From contig CM044869.1 of assembly GCA_024500155.1 (NCBI GenBank), positions 50,485,898-50,549,897 on the forward strand: a stretch of DNA of 64,000 bases. The letters are read 5' to 3'. Source of the stretch: Chenopodium formosanum. Its lineage: Eukaryota; Streptophyta; Magnoliopsida; Caryophyllales; Amaranthaceae. This document shows positions 22,840-33,346 of the stretch, piece after piece. Numbering within the stretch: position 1 is the stretch's first letter; the number at the start of each line of letters is the position of its first letter. A program made the translations under genes and the position numbers. Under the pieces are notes generated by a model. The model saw only the letters and a list, made by a program, of their open reading frames with translations. It had not been told where the DNA came from and made no database searches.

Positions 22840-22847
22840 GTTTTACG

Positions 22848-23033
22848 ATATCGAATGGGTACGGATTCTTAGGTTGCATATTGCATTAAGTGAGAGTTCA
22901 AGTCTTTGTACACTTTTATGTATGCATTATATTGTTTTTGTGATGATGATATGTTTATGCAATCAATCTTTTTAAATACTCTAATTGGGGGAGGATTGTT
23001 GGAGAATTTAGAGTATTTAGTTGATAATTATTC
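22848..23033. other. Intergenic spacer before the copia element
   Basis: No gene. It ends in the target site tattc used by the copia insertion. Confidence 0.6.
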
Positions 23034-23819
23034 TGAAGGAATTGTGTCTTCGATAAGTGCAATTACTAGATATATCAAGGATCACTATTATGGAGATAAT
23101 AAGTTCATTCTATTGGGGCGTCATCATCTGTTGCTAGACTATGAGAGATGATCTTTGGACTAGTCAAATAGCCCAAAGCCCTTTAGAATGGATCCTATGT
23201 TGGTCACACACAAGGGTATTGGGTTAAAGCAAGTTAGAGGCCCATTTATGGGCCTCATGAGCAATCAATTAGTCATAAGCTTGAGTGGGCTAAGTATATT
23301 TTGAGTAGGAATAGAAGTGGGCTTAGAATTGGACTTGGGCTATTATTTAGAGATGGGATCTATAAATAATAGCCTTGCCTAGGGTTGGTGATAAGTCACA
23401 ATTAACATTACAGTGAATTGTGAAACAAGCAACCACCATCCAAAGACCCTCTTCCTCTCTCTCTCTCACGCCACCTCTCTCTCACCTCCCCTCACGTCCG
23501 GCCACCCTAGTGGCCCTCGTGGTGTTGCACGGTGTTCCTTGCCTAGTTGATTGTTCTTCCATCTCCGTAGAAGATCGATAGAAGTGTTCTCTCGAGACTA
23601 ACTAGCATTAGTGGAGGCTTTAATCCGTGCCCGTGGACTGAATAGAGGAATCACGTTTGAGGTTCTTTATCTCCCCATTGTTCTTGCTCGATCATCGTGG
23701 AATCACGCTTCAAAGGTATAATTCTTACTTCTTTATGTGTTATGCATGAGATCCTTGGTTTGGTGCTATATGAATATGATTCATGTTAATTCCGCATTTA
23801 GTACCTATAATCTCCTACA
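23034..23819 (+). repeat. 5' LTR of copia copy 1
   Basis: Begins TGAAGGAATTGTG and ends CTCCTACA. A TATA-like box (tataaata, about 23361) lies before the likely transcription start, followed by a CT-rich stretch (ctcttcctctctctctctc). Confidence 0.95.
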
Positions 23820-23820
23820 G

Positions 23821-23832
23821 TGGTATCAGTTA
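23821..23832 (+). promoter_or_regulatory. Primer-binding site (initiator-Met tRNA type), partial
   Basis: tggtatcag starts one base after the LTR, as in many plant copia elements primed by initiator methionine tRNA. The match then departs from the usual AGCC continuation (ttagcc here). The second copy has the same sequence, so this is the family's form. Confidence 0.8.
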
Positions 23833-24374
23833 GCCTCTTGCATCTACATATATTGAGTAATAATTCTTTGATAATCCACAATTTTAATTCAATTAGGAGG
23901 GAGAATATTTAATTATGAGTCAATTGTTATATTAAATGTGATTTAACAATATAGAATCATTAAAGGTGTTTAATTTGCTCCATATTAACCATAATTTTGA
24001 TCCGAATTTGCCCTAACAAAATCGAAAAATTCGAACCCCTAGAACCCCAATTTCGAAATTTTCGAAATTTGAACCCTAATTTGTGAAATTCGTGTTTAAA
24101 TTTTGATTTAATTCGATGGTAATATGTTTAAGGAATTTGATCTATTTGATTACATGCTAAAATTATGAATTTTCATGGTCAAATTATTTAATTTAAGTGT
24201 TAAATTAAATTGGGGATTAATTTCATCAAGAACCTTAATTTCAAAATTGAATATGATTTAATTTTGGAATTAATTGGACCACATAAAGTTTTAATTAATT
24301 TTAACAAAAGTTGTTTTGATTAATTAAATAAATTTTAAAAAAAAAAAAAATAAAATAAAAAAAAAAAGGAAAAA

Positions 24375-24584
24375 CAGCAGCAGCACCGCGGCTGGGTGGC
24401 GCTGCCACGGTGGTGCCGCTGCTGGTGGTCCAGGAGGGAGGGGCGGGGCTGGGTCAGCAGCAAGGAGCAGCGCAGCAGTGCCGCAGCCTTGCGTGTGCTG
24501 CTGCTGCTCCTGTTCCTGCGCTACTGCAGGGGCAGCAGCCACCGTGGCCGGCTCCGGCTGGCCACACCACGGTGGCTGACGGTT
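24375..24584. other. GC-rich island in the copia leader
   Basis: About 210 bp rich in cagcag, gctgctgctg and ggtggtcc, set between A-rich and T-rich runs. Near its 3' side, gccaccgtgg and ccacggtggc form a perfect 10-bp inverted pair enclosing about 20 bases. Copy 2 has a homologous island at about 60092-60311. The ORFs seen on both strands are low-complexity by-products. Confidence 0.8.
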
Positions 24585-25145
24585 CTTTTAAAAAAAAAAA
24601 TTTTTTTTTAATTATTTTATTTTAGATAAAATCAGATTTTAAAATTTTAAAAGATAAGTTTAAATTTTGGAAAAGATAATTAACAAAGTAAAGTTGTTAT
24701 TTTTGTTAAGTTTGGATAATTATGGAGCAAAAGATTCTATAAGGATAATAATTGATTAAATAATGTGATTATCTCATAATTATTTATGGATAATAATTGA
24801 TTTAAAATATGTGATTGGCAAGTAATTAGGATAGAATTCCTAAATTAGTTAGGATAAACATGGAAAATAAATATGATTTATATTCCATAATTTCAAATAA
24901 GATTTGATTCTATCTCATACCTAAATTAAAATATATGATATTTTATAATTGGTCATGATTAATATATGATATTATCTAATTACGGTAATTAATTAAAATA
25001 TGAGATATTTATAGCCATGCACCTTTATTATGAACATTCGATGTTGTAGTTTAGGAAAGCATGATGAGTGATTTATTATATGGCACTTTATAATATATGA
25101 TATTGTTTATTGCTATATATAGACTAGTATGGCCCATAGATTCTA

Positions 25146-25212
25146 AAATACGATCTGCGCATCGTGAAGTATTTTTGTAATCTAAATACGGTCTGCGTAC
25201 CGTTGAGTATTT
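25146..25212 (+). promoter_or_regulatory. Two tandem hairpins with compensatory changes in the copia leader
   Basis: Hairpin 1 (25146-25174): aaatacgat-ctgcgc-atcgt, closed further out by gtattt. Hairpin 2 (25184-25212): aaatacggt-ctgcgt-accgt, also closed by gtattt. Between the two, one A-T pair in the stem becomes G-C on both sides, so pairing is kept. Copy 2 has the same pair at 60884-60912 and 60922-60950. The role is unknown; packaging, dimerisation or translation control are possibilities. Confidence 0.65.
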
Positions 25213-25966
25213 TGTAATTTATTTTATTTTATTTAAGTAGTAGATAGAATAGAATAAATTTACAGGTTGCAGTTGATCCAAAAGCCAATGAAGTGAAGAC
25301 CCAATGGAGCAAGATGGATGAGGTCCATGAAGGTTCAAGTGAGAGCATTTTACTTTATTAGTTTTCTTAGGATTAAGGGGCCATACTATGTCATGTTTTA
25401 TTGCATTAGTAGATTATGCATGTTTAGGTTTATTTATGTTGCTTGATGATGCGTTAGAGTTCACTATAAAATCACAACATAATAAATCTAGATCCCAGAA
25501 ATATTGATGCAGCTTTTCCAATTAAAAACCCGACGAAAACCTTGATCGTTTGTGATGGGTCGGCCCTCAGCAGAGCATCATAATATATCTTGGGGAAGTG
25601 GGGGTAGGACCGCATATCTACACTTTTAATTGGTTATATTCAACAGGGTTACCTAAAGCGTTTAGAACCTTGAAGCTAAGAGTAATAATTAAACATGTGA
25701 TGGATTAATTATTCAACCAAGAATTACAAAGAGTTGTAATCAGTAAAGAGTTTACTCACCTTGAAAATGTAATGGTTGATTGCAGGGCCTCACTCTGGTT
25801 AATTATTGCACAAATAAAGAATCTTGGAATCATTTTATTCGATAGGGGTCAATTTAAAATTGGATAAAATGCTTTAAAGTTACCAATAAATTCTAATATT
25901 ACCTATGGTACTTTAAAATTATTAAACATAATTATTGAATTTTGCCTCGTTCGTTTTTGTTTGTAG

Positions 25967-28900
25967 ATGAATAACTTATATGACAACACAGATTTACCAA
26001 TGAAACTCAATTTAAGGCTTAATCTCAGAAACTACAGGCAATGGGAGGGCGAATTGAGAAATGTTCTCACAAGCTTCAAGCTTGATGCTCGCCTATATGT
26101 ACCCGTTGAGAACAAGTGTGCTCCTGGTCAGGACCCTGAAATGCATGCAAAATTAGTTTTGGATGCAATAAAGGTCAAGAACCTAATACTGGAATCTATT
26201 CCAAACTGTTGGTACAATAGGTTCAAACGGTATGAGGTGACCAACTTATATCAATGTCTTCGTGCTATCTGTAGGGGTGGCATGGGGGCATTGGGTAGTG
26301 GAGGTGTCAACGATCCAAATGTAAGAGAGATCGTTAACTCGATCCCTCAGATTTACTATTCCTGGGCTGACAGTTTAAGGTATGAGACTTACCGGATTCA
26401 TGGTAAGATAATGGCAAAGAAACTCTTGCCTGGTCAGTCTGTGAGGAACCATGTTAATGAATTGGTTGATATGATCAACCAAATGGATGTCCTCGGGAAA
26501 CCGATCGATGATGATTATGCACGTGACATTATTTTGTTCTCACTCCATGCTGGTTTTGACATTGTGAGACTTTCTCATAATGATGAAGGATCATCAGCGA
26601 ATTTGATCAACATCTTACTTAACCATGCTGAGGAGTACCTGATAAGGAGAGATTGCCAGTGCTTCTATTGTGGTGGATGGCAAGTCCATACACCAGGGTG
26701 TCCCCATTATGCACCAGTGAAAACAGAAGGTAAGGTGTTACTTGATGTTTTTGTTGTAGAAATAAATCTTACTTCATCTTCCACTTGGGTATTCGATACC
26801 GGTTGTGGTGCTCATATCGTCAATGACGTGCAGGGCTTGAAAGGAAGTAGGAAGCTGGATCCAGGAGAAGTGACACTTCGAGTAGGAAATGGAGCAAAAG
26901 TTGCTGCACTTGCTATTGGGAGTTATCATTTGAGACTACCTTCTGGATTAATTTTAGTACTTAATAACTGTTATTTCGTTCCCAGCATTACTAAAAACAT
27001 TATTTCAGTTCCAGTTTTAGATACTGAAGGTTTTTCATTTGAAATAAGAGACAAACGTTGTTTTATTTCGAAAGAAAACATGTTATATGCTAATGCTAGA
27101 TTAATTAATGGTTTGTATGTTTTGGAATATACAACTCATGTCTACAACATTGATCATAAAAAGCAGAAAACAGATGGTTCAAACCCAACTTACCTATGGC
27201 ATTGTAGACTTGGACATATTAACCAAAAGCGCGTCCAAAAATTACATAAGGATGGACTCCTTTCTTCTTTTGATTATGAATCATTTGAAAACTGTGAGTC
27301 ATGCTTGCTTGGGAAAATGACTAAGTCACCCTTTACGGGAATAGGTGAAAGAGCTAGTGATCTTTTGGGACTCATACATACAGATGTGTGTGGACCTATG
27401 AGTTCAAAAGCTAAGGGTGGATTTAGCTACTTCATAACTTTTACTGATGATTTAAGTAGATATGGTTATATTTACTTAATGAAGCACAAGTCGGAAGCCT
27501 TTGAAAAGTTCAAAGGATTCCAGAATGAAGTACAAAACCAACTTGGGAAGACAATTAAGGCATTACGATCCGATCGTGGTGGCGAATATTTAACCCAAGA
27601 ATTTGATGAACATCTGATTAATTGTGGAATACTTTCACAATTAACTCCTCCAGGGACACCTCAATTAAATGGAGTGTCAGAAAGGAGAAATAGGACTCTA
27701 CTAGATATGGTTAGGTCCATGATGAGCTTTACTGATCTTCCCATATCTTTTTGGGGATATGCATTAGAAGCAGCTTCCAGAGTACTAAACAGAAGCCCAT
27801 CCAAAGCAGTTGAGAAGACACCATATGAGTTATGGAAAGGAAAAGTTCCAAATTTGTCTTATCTCAAGATTTGGGGATGTGAAGTCTATGTAAAACGTTT
27901 ACAAGGCGATAAACTACACCCTAAATCAGACAAATGTTTCTTTGTGGGCTACCCCAAAGAAACGAGAGGGTATTACTTCTACAATCGCGAAGATAACAAA
28001 GTGTTTGTTGCTCGCGATGGTGTCTTTCTAGAAAAGGAATTTCTATCTAGAAAGCCAAGTGGGAGTAAAGTGGTTCTCGAAGAAATTCGAGACGAGCAAC
28101 AAATGGATGTGGATAACACCACATCAGAGGCGAGGGCGCATGAAACGATTAATCATGCGTCGGAGCAAGCTAATTCCACCAGCGAGACTCCTATCGCCCC
28201 ACTTGAATCTAATTCATGCGAAAATCTTCAAGGAGTTGGAGAGAAAATTTCTATTGTTGCTCCTACCCCACGTAGGTCTGACAGAATCAGAAACAAACAG
28301 TTTGTCGATGTTCTGTTAACTGAGGATTCTGAAATCTTCTTATTGGAGAATGAGGAACCCACAACCTACAAGCAAGCTTTGGTGAGCCCCAACTCAGATA
28401 AATGGCTTGAGGCCATGAAATCCGAAATGGAGTCAATGTATGAAAATAAAGTGTGGACCCTAGTTGACTTGCCTAAAGGGGTAAAACCCATTGGTTGCAA
28501 ATGGGTCTACAAGATTAAAACAGACAAGGATGGAAATGCCTACATACATAAAGCAAGACTAGTTGCAAAAGGGTTCAGACAGATTCATGGTATTGACTAT
28601 GATGAAACTTTTTCCCCGGTAGCAATGCTTAAGTCCATTCGGATTCTTCTAGCGATTGCCGCATTCTTCGATTACGAGATATGGCAGCTGGATGTCAAGA
28701 CCGCCTTCTTGAATGGGTTCTTGAAGGAGGAAGTGTATATGACACAACCTGAGGGTTTTGAAGATCCAGAAAATCCTAGAAAGGTGTGCAAGCTTGAGAA
28801 ATCCATATATGGATTGAAGCAGGCATCCAGGAGTTGGAATCTTCGTTTTGATGAAGCGATCAAAAGGTTTGATTTTGTCAAAAGTGAAGAGGAACCTTGT

Positions 28901-29926
28901 GTATACAAGAAGTTTAGTGGGAGCAGCATAATTTTCTTAGTCTTGTATGTAGATGACATACTTCTCATGGGAAATGACATACCAATGCTTGAGTCAGTCA
29001 AGGAATGGTTGAAGAGTTGTTTTTCCATGAAAGACTTAGGTGAAGCTGAGTACATTTTGGGAATCAAAATCCATCGAGACAGGTCTCGAAGGATGATTGG
29101 ACTAAGTCAAGAAACTTATATTGATAAGGTTCTTGACAGGTTCGAGATGACAAACTCCAAGAGAGGTAATCTCCCCATGTCCCATGGCATTACGCTCAGT
29201 AAATCTCAAGGCCCGGTTACGCCAGATGAGATGAGACGTATGGCTATCATTCCTTATGCTTCTGCAATAGGATCGATAATGTATGCCATGATTTGTACAA
29301 GGCCGGATGTTGCATATGCTTTAAGCATGTACAGCAGGTTTCAGGCAAATCCAGGTGAAGCACACTGGACAGCTGCCAAGAACATCCTTAAGTACTTGAG
29401 AAGGACGAAAGGAATGTTTCTAGTGTATGGTGGCGAGGATGAGTTGGTTGTCAATGGTTATACGGATGCGAGTTTCCAAACAGACAGGGATGACTTCAGA
29501 TCCCAATCTGGATATATTTTCTGTCTGAATGGAGGAGCAGTGAGCTGGAAGAGTTCGAAGCAAAGCACTGTCGCAGACTCTACAACAGAATCAGAGTATT
29601 TGGCTGCTGTTGAAGCAGCCAAGGAAGCTGTTTGGATAAAGAAGTTCTTGACTGAGCTGGATATTGTACCAAGTTCTCAAAAGGGTATCGAGATATATTG
29701 TGACAATAATGGAGCTATTGCTCAATCCAAGGAAGCTCGGTCACACTTCAAATCCAAACATGTAGAGAGGAAGTTTCACCTCATACGAGAGATCGTTGAC
29801 AGAGGAGATGTCAAGATGAGCAAAATTCACACGGATGAGAACATCGTTGATCCGCTTACTAAACCCCTTCCAATGCACAAGCATGAGAAGCATACTAGTG
29901 CAACTGGATTGAAGCGAATGGTGTAA
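25967..29926 (+). CDS. Copia gag-pol polyprotein (1,319 aa, uninterrupted)
   Basis: A single ORF from ATG 25967, the ATG also kept in copy 2. Residues 1-250 are Gag, with a zinc-knuckle-like C232-x2-C235-x5-H241-x3-C245; the His is one place off the usual CX2CX4HX4C. Protease: active-site segment WVFDTGCGAH, Asp about 277. Integrase: CRLGH and CESC zinc-binding residues about 410-450, then catalytic Asp in HTDVCG (about 472) and RSDRGGEY (about 535), with Glu near GVSERRNR (about 570). Reverse transcriptase from about 820, with LDVKTAFLNG and YVDD (992-995). RNase H: YTDAS (about 1165), TTESEY and CDNNGA (about 1246). It ends shortly after DPLTKPLP, a usual copia C-terminus. All enzymatic motifs look intact. 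No frameshift separates gag from pol. Confidence 0.96.
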   Translation: MNNLYDNTDLPMKLNLRLNLRNYRQWEGELRNVLTSFKLDARLYVPVENKCAPGQDPEMHAKLVLDAIKVKNLILESIPNCWYNRFKRYEVTNLYQCLRAICRGGMGALGSGGVNDPNVREIVNSIPQIYYSWADSLRYETYRIHGKIMAKKLLPGQSVRNHVNELVDMINQMDVLGKPIDDDYARDIILFSLHAGFDIVRLSHNDEGSSANLINILLNHAEEYLIRRDCQCFYCGGWQVHTPGCPHYAPVKTEGKVLLDVFVVEINLTSSSTWVFDTGCGAHIVNDVQGLKGSRKLDPGEVTLRVGNGAKVAALAIGSYHLRLPSGLILVLNNCYFVPSITKNIISVPVLDTEGFSFEIRDKRCFISKENMLYANARLINGLYVLEYTTHVYNIDHKKQKTDGSNPTYLWHCRLGHINQKRVQKLHKDGLLSSFDYESFENCESCLLGKMTKSPFTGIGERASDLLGLIHTDVCGPMSSKAKGGFSYFITFTDDLSRYGYIYLMKHKSEAFEKFKGFQNEVQNQLGKTIKALRSDRGGEYLTQEFDEHLINCGILSQLTPPGTPQLNGVSERRNRTLLDMVRSMMSFTDLPISFWGYALEAASRVLNRSPSKAVEKTPYELWKGKVPNLSYLKIWGCEVYVKRLQGDKLHPKSDKCFFVGYPKETRGYYFYNREDNKVFVARDGVFLEKEFLSRKPSGSKVVLEEIRDEQQMDVDNTTSEARAHETINHASEQANSTSETPIAPLESNSCENLQGVGEKISIVAPTPRRSDRIRNKQFVDVLLTEDSEIFLLENEEPTTYKQALVSPNSDKWLEAMKSEMESMYENKVWTLVDLPKGVKPIGCKWVYKIKTDKDGNAYIHKARLVAKGFRQIHGIDYDETFSPVAMLKSIRILLAIAAFFDYEIWQLDVKTAFLNGFLKEEVYMTQPEGFEDPENPRKVCKLEKSIYGLKQASRSWNLRFDEAIKRFDFVKSEEEPCVYKKFSGSSIIFLVLYVDDILLMGNDIPMLESVKEWLKSCFSMKDLGEAEYILGIKIHRDRSRRMIGLSQETYIDKVLDRFEMTNSKRGNLPMSHGITLSKSQGPVTPDEMRRMAIIPYASAIGSIMYAMICTRPDVAYALSMYSRFQANPGEAHWTAAKNILKYLRRTKGMFLVYGGEDELVVNGYTDASFQTDRDDFRSQSGYIFCLNGGAVSWKSSKQSTVADSTTESEYLAAVEAAKEAVWIKKFLTELDIVPSSQKGIEIYCDNNGAIAQSKEARSHFKSKHVERKFHLIREIVDRGDVKMSKIHTDENIVDPLTKPLPMHKHEKHTSATGLKRMV

Positions 29927-30755
29927 TTAGGAATTGTTTTTGTTTTGAGAAAACAAATTACATATGTAATACATTTATTTGCAGAATTATGTTTAATTGG
30001 AAATTATTTTCTTCTCTTATTTAATTGTGGTTTCAAAATTAAATGAAATGTCCAAAAATAATTGTGGATTGATGGGCTCATCAGGTTGTGCATTCGATGC
30101 AGACCTGGTGTATGAAACCCCACAGGTGAACAGATCCATATATTATTTAAGTTCCTAGTTCAAAATCATTAAAGTGGACATAAATGATTTCAATGAATGG
30201 ACTAGCATGTAAGATTGATTGGATAGCTCGGTTTCATGGGCTATAGGAGCATAGTGATAAAGCTCGGTCAATCACATGGATATGCATGAATGATGCAGGA
30301 TCGAACTATAGACCAAACTTTGAAGTTCAAGTATAAGACTTCCGGATATATTAGTGGATTCCTTTGACATGAGTGGAACATTGATTCCATTCAATGGATG
30401 ATGTAACTGTGGTACATTCAAACGTCTGCCCGTAACTGGAGATTATAAAGGGTGTTTCCTGGTTATTTCAGAAATTGAGTGGGAGCTTTGGTTGCCACAA
30501 GATTGGATAGAGTCTACCTATTAAATTAGGAATGTGTCATGTTTTGGCCTCTTGAAGAGGGAGAATTCAGAAAATGCATGGCCGTGCTCAAACGTGTTAC
30601 ATAGTAAACATTTGTTTTGTAATTCTAACTCAGATTTCAAGAAACGATTTGTGGATTAGTATAGATTAGCATGAGATGCAATCATATTATCAAATCGACA
30701 CAAAGCGACTTAAGGAATTTGAATATTGCGCACTTGTCTCAGACAAGTGGGAGAT
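29927..30755 (+). other. 3' non-coding region and polypurine tract of copia copy 1
   Basis: About 830 bp after the pol stop with no supported ORF. The last bases, aagtgggaga, directly precede the 3' LTR and are the likely polypurine tract. The region is long for a copia element, but no envelope-like frame is visible. Confidence 0.75.
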
Positions 30756-31541
30756 TGAAGGAATTGTGTCTTCGATAAGTGCAATTACTAGATATATCAA
30801 GGATCACTATTATGGAGATAATAAGTTCATTCTATTGGGGCGTCATCATCTGTTTCTAGACTATGAGAGATGATCTTTGGACTAGTCAAATAGCCCAAAG
30901 CCCTTTAGAATGGATCCTATGTTGGTCACACACAAGGGTATTGGGTTAAAGCAAGTTAGAGGCCCATTTATGGGCCTCATGAGCAATCAATTAGTCATAA
31001 GCTTGAGTGGGCTAAGTATATTTTGAGTAGGAATAGAAGTGGGCTTGGAATTGGACTTGGGCTATTATTTAGAGATGGGATCTATAAATAATAGCCTTGC
31101 CTAGGGTTGGTGATAAGTCACAATTAACATTACAGTGAATTGTGAAACAAGCAACCACCATCCAAAGACCCTCTTCCTCTCTCTCTCTCACGCCACCTCT
31201 CTCTCACCTCCCCTCACGTCCGGCCACCCTAGTGGCCCTCGTGGTGTTGCACGGTGTTCCTTGCCTAGTTGATTGTTCTTCCATCTCCGTAGAAGATCGA
31301 TAGAAGTGTTCTCTCGAGACTAACTAGCATTAGTGGAGGCTTTAATCCGTGCCCGTGGACTGAATAGAGGAATCACGTTTGAGGTTCTTTATCTCCCCAT
31401 TGTTCTTGCTCGATCATCGTGGAATCACGCTTCAAAGGTATAATTCTTACTTCTTTATGTGTTATGCATGAGATCCTTGGTTTGGTGCTATATGAATATG
31501 ATTCATGTTAATTCCGCATTTAGTACCTATAATCTCCTACA
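30756..31541 (+). repeat. 3' LTR of copia copy 1
   Basis: 786 bp, same start and end as the 5' LTR. Two differences noted: tttctag against ttgctag, and cttggaatt against cttagaatt. Confidence 0.95.
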
Positions 31542-31985
31542 TATTCATGTTATGTTAAGTTTGAATCATTTGATTAAGGTGTAGTCATGACTTAGACAAC
31601 ATATGATTAAGGTAATAGTATACAACTAATCAAGAGAAAGAAAGAAAGTGGTTGATTCGTCACTAATTATGTTGCAACCGCTACATAAGATTTCAGTTTC
31701 GATTTCTCTTGCATTAGTATGACAGTTCTTAATACATTATAACTTAATGTATTAGTTGATGACTAAATGCATTGTTTAATGCATGTCTTAATTCATTGTT
31801 TAAGACATGTCTTAATGCATTGTTTCAGTTTTATACCTTTAGTAAATGTATTGTTTAAGTTTCAATACTTAATGCGTTGTTTAGTGAATGCATTGTTTCG
31901 GTTAAAATACTCAATACATTGTTTACATACTACTATCTTATATACATATATGAGCCCATCAAAAAAAAAAAAATCTTACTCCATG

Positions 31986-32016
<31 letters not shown>

Positions 32017-32489
32017 AACTCCTCATATGATATGATGAATAAAGGTTGAGAGATGAAATATAATTTCTATCTTATCAATTTGGCATAGAGAATTATTATT
32101 CGTTGTTCATTTTCACAACATCACAAACACTTTTATACATCCAATTGCAATAATCCTACCGGTTATTGTAATCGTTCTTCGTTGTATCTCCTGAGTAATT
32201 TCCGTGATACCCGGTTATAGTATAGGGTCGGAATTATACTTTTGAAAAAGTGATCCCGTTCACGCCTCAATTTTTCCAATAATTTCATTTCCATTTCTTT
32301 GTGACCCTTGTTTACTAGAAAGTTCCCAATAGTAATGACATTGAAATAATGTTCCGTTGGCCATAAATTAATGTGTTTAATGCTTGTGTGTGCATCTGTT
32401 GATACATTAGCAATGATCAAATCCCTGTTTGGTTTGTCTATACAGAATCAGTATAACTAAATTGCATCGATATAATCTTAAATTTGCAG
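31542..32489. other. Intergenic with short degenerate repeats
   Basis: Between 31750 and 31925, variants of aatgcattgttta recur several times. A (TA)n run lies at about 31985-32012. A minus-strand ORF of 85 codons (32163-32420) has ordinary composition (ends KLLRRYNEERLQ), but I do not recognise it and see no exon structure around it. Confidence 0.45.
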
Positions 32490-32636
32490 GCCGTATTTTG
32501 TGAGTACTCTTCCAAATCTGGTCCAGACGATCTTCGGAAGTACAACCTTCCTAGGATTGATGACTGGAATGATAACAACACCAAAAGACTACATGATATA
32601 GTTGTCTCCTATCCCATAGATTACAAGACTCCTGAA
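32490..32636 (+). CDS. Orphan 147-bp exon of an unrecognised gene
   Basis: Flanked by a good acceptor (aatttgcag) and donor (gtaagt). It is exactly 49 codons, phase 0 at both ends, with clearly protein-like content: SSKSGPDDLRKYNLPRIDDW, then KRLHDIVVSYPIDYKTPE. No partner exons were recognised within several kilobases on either side. It may be a fragment captured and moved by a transposon, or the remains of a gene broken by insertions. I do not recognise the family. Confidence 0.5.
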
Positions 32637-33346
32637 GTAAGTGCTTGATGATAGTTACAATACCATTGCATTAATTAATTTGTTGGTAATTGAAGCTAAT
32701 GTTGCTTTAAAATCTCCTATTTTAAATGATTAATGTAGTTGATGATGAAAATCGAAGCTAATAAGGCATGAATCATACAAAAGGTCGAGTATATGGAGAC
32801 ACGGTTGCCAGTTTTTGAAAACAAATTATATGCATTTGAAGAAAACACGAATAAGATTCACCCCAAACGCCTAGAAAATTCGAACATCCAGTGGTGGTTC
32901 GAAATATCTAGGCGTTTCCGCCAAGGTGGTTATTAAAAAATGGGCGTTTCAACCCATATCGGAAAATTTTTTAAAACAAAAAAAAACCTTGCCTCTGGCG
33001 ATGTTATCGACGACGACCTTTCACTTATCCCTCTTCAACATTTCTGCGCGAAAATCAGGTAGTGGTGATGGTAAAAGGAGGTGGCGATGGGTGGTAAAAG
33101 GAGGAGGTGGTGGATTGGTGGTGGTGATTTAGAGAGGAGTGAGGGTGGGTTAGATATTATGTTTGTGCATTGTTTAGTGAATTTTTGTTTATATGACTAA
33201 AGGTAAAGTTTTGGGTGAGACGGATTCACGTAAGTCCACCATCTTCATTCTCCTTCTTCCACTGTCTCTCTCCTTCCGCCCATCAATGGCGGCCAGATCC
33301 TCCACCACTCTTCGCCTCCTCTCTTGTACCTCCCAACTTGCCGGCG
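32637..33346. other. Intergenic
   Basis: AT-rich, then a G-rich stretch (ggtggcgatgggtggtaaaag, about 33080-33125). No gene recognised. Confidence 0.4.

Larger units (their letters stand above)
23833..25966 (+). other. Long 5' leader of copia copy 1
   Basis: About 2.1 kb without a supported ORF. It is AT-rich except for a sharply bounded GC-rich island at about 24375-24584, and carries two tandem hairpins at 25146-25212. The whole leader, including both landmarks, recurs in copy 2 at 59543-61703. Confidence 0.85.
23034..31541 (+). mobile_element. Full-length Ty1/copia LTR retrotransposon, copy 1
   Basis: An 8.5-kb element: two 786-bp LTRs (TG...CA), 5-bp target duplication TATTC (23029-23033 and 31542-31546), primer-binding site next to the 5' LTR, an unusually long 2.15-kb leader, one gag-pol ORF of 1,319 codons, ~830 bp of non-coding sequence after pol, and a purine tract before the 3' LTR. 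I saw only two base differences between the LTRs (near 23133 and 23325 in the 5' LTR), so the insertion is very recent. The copia order protease-integrase-RT-RNase H is clear. A broken relative lies at 58753. Confidence 0.97.

Noticed and set aside
24324..24625. Overlapping ORFs of 71-72 codons on both strands in the GC-rich island
   Set aside because: Low-complexity Ala/Pro/Gln or Arg/Trp runs from CAG/CTG repeats, running into homopolymers; not conserved as a frame in copy 2.
28672..29067. 131-codon minus-strand ORF in the copia element
   Set aside because: Antisense shadow of the reverse transcriptase region.
29927..30755. Envelope-like gene after copia pol
   Set aside because: No open frame of useful length and no membrane segment; the region is non-coding.
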